Assembly: GCA_021156345.1 (NCBI GenBank)
Contig: JAJNDJ010000064.1
Coordinates: 1 to 6,254, forward strand
Source: Rubrobacteraceae bacterium
GTDB taxonomy: Bacteria > Actinomycetota > Rubrobacteria > Rubrobacterales > Rubrobacteraceae
Length of the DNA stretch: 6,254 nucleotides
Direction of reading: 5' to 3'
Shown: positions 5,181 through 6,254 of the stretch, piece after piece
How the letters are laid out: each line of letters opens with the position of its first letter
Position numbering within the stretch: position 1 is the first letter of the stretch
The notes under the pieces: model-generated
Told to the model about the DNA's origin: nothing
Databases searched by the model: none
Seen by the model: the letters and a program-made list of their open reading frames with translations, nothing else
Translations under genes and position numbers: made by a program

Positions 5181-5957
5181 GTGATCTCTGTCCGGGTCCC
5201 AGCCACCTCCGCAAACCTCGGACCTGGCTACGACGCGGTTGGGCTCGCGCTCTCCTTGAGCATGAGGATCGGGTTGGACAGGTCGCCTCATCCCGAGATA
5301 GATATACGAGGCACGGGTGCTGATCTCATCCCGCGCGGGCCCGAGCACCCTGCCTACAGGGCGGCCCGCTTCGTGGCCGAGCTCGTCGGCGAGTCAGACG
5401 CCCAGTTCCGTCTCGTTCAGGAGAACTCTATCCCCCCGACGCGGGGTCTGGGCGGGAGTGCTGCCGCGCTCGTCGGCGGGGCCGTCGCCGCCAACGACCT
5501 GTTCGGGGGTCAGATCGCCGCCCCTGACCTGCTCAACATCGTCTGCGAGCTCGACGGCCACCCCGACAACGCGGCCCCAGCCCTCCTCGGAGGGCTCGTG
5601 ATCGGAACCCTCACCCCGGTGGGCGTGAGTGCCGTGCGCCTCGAACCGAAGGACCTCAAGGTTGTCGTCGCCGTCCCCGACTTCGCAGTCTCCACCACTG
5701 CAGCCCGCCGCGCCCTCCCTGACTCGGTCCCCCACCGCGACGCCGCCTTCAACGTCGGCCGCTCCGGTCTACTGCTCGGGGCCCTTGCGACGGGCGAGTA
5801 CCACCTCCTGCGCGTCGCCATGCAGGACAGGCTCCACCAACCCTACCGCTCCCACCTCATCCCAGGACTGGAGGACGTTATAGAGGTTGACCTTGCAGGG
5901 GCCCGCGTCGAGCCACCGGAAGAAGTCTCCGCCTCGAGTCCCGTGCCCGTGCTCTAG
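5181..5957 (+). CDS. thrB: Homoserine kinase with apparent internal deletion (GHMP motif 3 missing)
   Basis: A GHMP-family kinase that phosphorylates L-homoserine with ATP, making the substrate of the adjacent ThrC. GTG at 5181 starts 5 bases after the thrC stop, with GGAG 11 bases upstream. Residues 3-13 (SVRVPATSANL) and GPGYDAVGLAL (14-24) are the classic N-terminus; motif 2 is PTRGLGGSAAA at 86-96, where the family usually has GLGSSA; CELDGHPDN at 122-130 contains Glu123 and the substrate loop; FNVGRSGLLLGAL (190-202) and DRLHQPYR..LIPG (216-229) are intact. From about residue 235 the protein passes directly to EVDLAGARVEPPEE. This resembles the extreme C-terminus of the family (E. coli ends in LDTAGARVLEN). 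About 50 residues with motif 3 (SGSGPT-like) are absent, and the total is 258 against about 290-320. The frame is preserved. The enzyme is probably impaired unless the gap is an assembly fault. The family call is secure; function is not. Confidence 0.88.
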   Translation: MISVRVPATSANLGPGYDAVGLALSLSMRIGLDRSPHPEIDIRGTGADLIPRGPEHPAYRAARFVAELVGESDAQFRLVQENSIPPTRGLGGSAAALVGGAVAANDLFGGQIAAPDLLNIVCELDGHPDNAAPALLGGLVIGTLTPVGVSAVRLEPKDLKVVVAVPDFAVSTTAARRALPDSVPHRDAAFNVGRSGLLLGALATGEYHLLRVAMQDRLHQPYRSHLIPGLEDVIEVDLAGARVEPPEEVSASSPVPVL

Positions 5958-5963
5958 AGCACG
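5948..5963 (+). terminator. Perfect 16-bp palindrome on the thrB stop codon; possible terminator or operator
   Basis: CGTGCTCTAGAGCACG is a perfect inverted repeat. As RNA it would form a 6-bp stem (CGTGCT/AGCACG) with a CTAG loop; the thrB TAG stop (5955-5957) begins on the last stem base and runs into the loop. No T-run follows, so termination is uncertain, but nothing else between thrB and the next possible gene looks more like a terminator. Confidence 0.3.
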
Positions 5964-6224
5964 CTCCGGCCTCATGACCTCAGCTTCCCAGCACGTCCGC
6001 CTATCAGCTCTTGGTATTCGCCCTTTGCGCAATGTACGATTCGCGGTAGGTCATACGGAATTTGTAGATGAAAAGATGGCCAGCTGCGCCGTCAGGGCAT
6101 CGGTGATGTCGACAGGGTGCTCCGCGGCCTTTTCTTCGGTGTGCGGGATTGGAGCTATGTGCACCTTGACAACCCTCTACCGTTGTGTCACCCTTCATCC
6201 TACTTGCTGTCGAGTGAGTGAGGA
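5958..6224. other. 267-base gap without a supportable gene, lower GC
   Basis: Rows counted by hand (6001-6060 and 6181-6240) are about 50% GC, against about 68% in a thrC row (4921-4980). No reading frame gives a recognisable protein. One frame on the + strand is open for 49 codons from 6072 to 6218 (including RVLRGLFFGVRDWSYVHLDN) but lacks a good start and I do not recognise it. I searched by eye for the missing homoserine kinase segment and for riboswitch cores and found neither. It may be the upstream region of the next gene or an eroded remnant. Confidence 0.5.
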
Positions 6225-6254
6225 ATGTTGAGCGAGGTTTCGGAAACGGCGCGA
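6225..6254 (+). CDS. Possible start of the next gene (truncated by window end)
   Basis: The last 30 bases read, from ATG at 6225, MLSEVSETAR, and stay open to the edge. GAGGA at 6220-6224 directly abuts the ATG, which is too close, but stands 4 bases before the TTG at 6228, the same spacing seen at the rfbB TTG. TTG at 6228 (giving SEVSETAR after the initiator) is therefore also plausible. Too little is visible to name a product, and a chance reading is possible. Confidence 0.3.
   Translation, partial: MLSEVSETAR

Noticed and set aside
4404..5348. Minus-strand open frame of 314 codons across thrC and the thrB start
   Set aside because: Antisense to two well-supported genes, low-complexity Ser/Pro/Arg-rich translation, no family resemblance.
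6114..6127. AGGGTGCTCCGCGG resembling the T-box core AGGGTGGNACCGCG
   Set aside because: It lacks the TGGN that pairs with the tRNA acceptor end, has one base missing, and I see no stem I or AGTA-type element upstream. Likely coincidence.
5887..6231. Plus-strand open frame of 114 codons after the thrB junction, possible frameshifted kinase C-terminus
   Set aside because: The translation contains no GHMP motif 3 or other kinase-like segment, and the in-frame thrB tail already resembles the family C-terminus.

Overview
The window is a stretch of a high-GC bacterial chromosome. ATA and AGG codons are frequent, five of the six gene starts inside it are GTG or TTG, and genes are tightly packed with 4-bp start/stop overlaps. 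This fits an actinobacterium, perhaps of the Rubrobacter type, but that is a guess from composition and style; no marker gene settles it. Everything recognisable is cell-envelope sugar metabolism or threonine biosynthesis. I found no phage, CRISPR, toxin-antitoxin or other defence system.

Layout. Positions 1-1317 (+) hold two consecutive family 2 glycosyltransferases: the C-terminal 159 residues of one, cut by the window edge, and a complete one of 279 residues that starts at an ATGA overlap. After a 57-bp convergent gap, positions 3880-1375 (-) hold a three-gene dTDP-sugar operon, rfbB-rfbA-rfbC, with GTGA overlaps at both junctions. A 227-bp divergent intergenic region (3881-4107) follows, containing repeats, a 12-bp palindrome, a possible promoter and a leader hairpin. 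Then come thrC (4108-5175, +) and, 5 bp later, thrB (5181-5957, +). Positions 5958-6224 are lower in GC and hold no gene I can support. The last 30 bases may be the start of the next gene.

How the genes work together. RfbA makes dTDP-glucose, RfbB dehydrates it to the 4-keto-6-deoxy sugar, and RfbC epimerises that to the L configuration. The glycosyltransferases are WbbL/rhamnosyltransferase-like and are natural consumers of such a donor. The last rhamnose enzyme, RfbD, is absent although the operon is closed on both sides. ThrB and ThrC turn homoserine into threonine; homoserine dehydrogenase is not in the window.

The most notable observation is that ThrB is about 50 residues short. The gap is internal: the protein jumps from the conserved segment around residues 225-235 straight to what looks like the usual C-terminal tail, losing the third GHMP-kinase motif while keeping the reading frame. 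This is either a damaged or unusual gene, or an assembly collapse. Lesser observations are a 14-bp tandem repeat that supplies the rfbC stop codon, several 7-bp-period repeats between genes, and palindromes sitting on stop codons.
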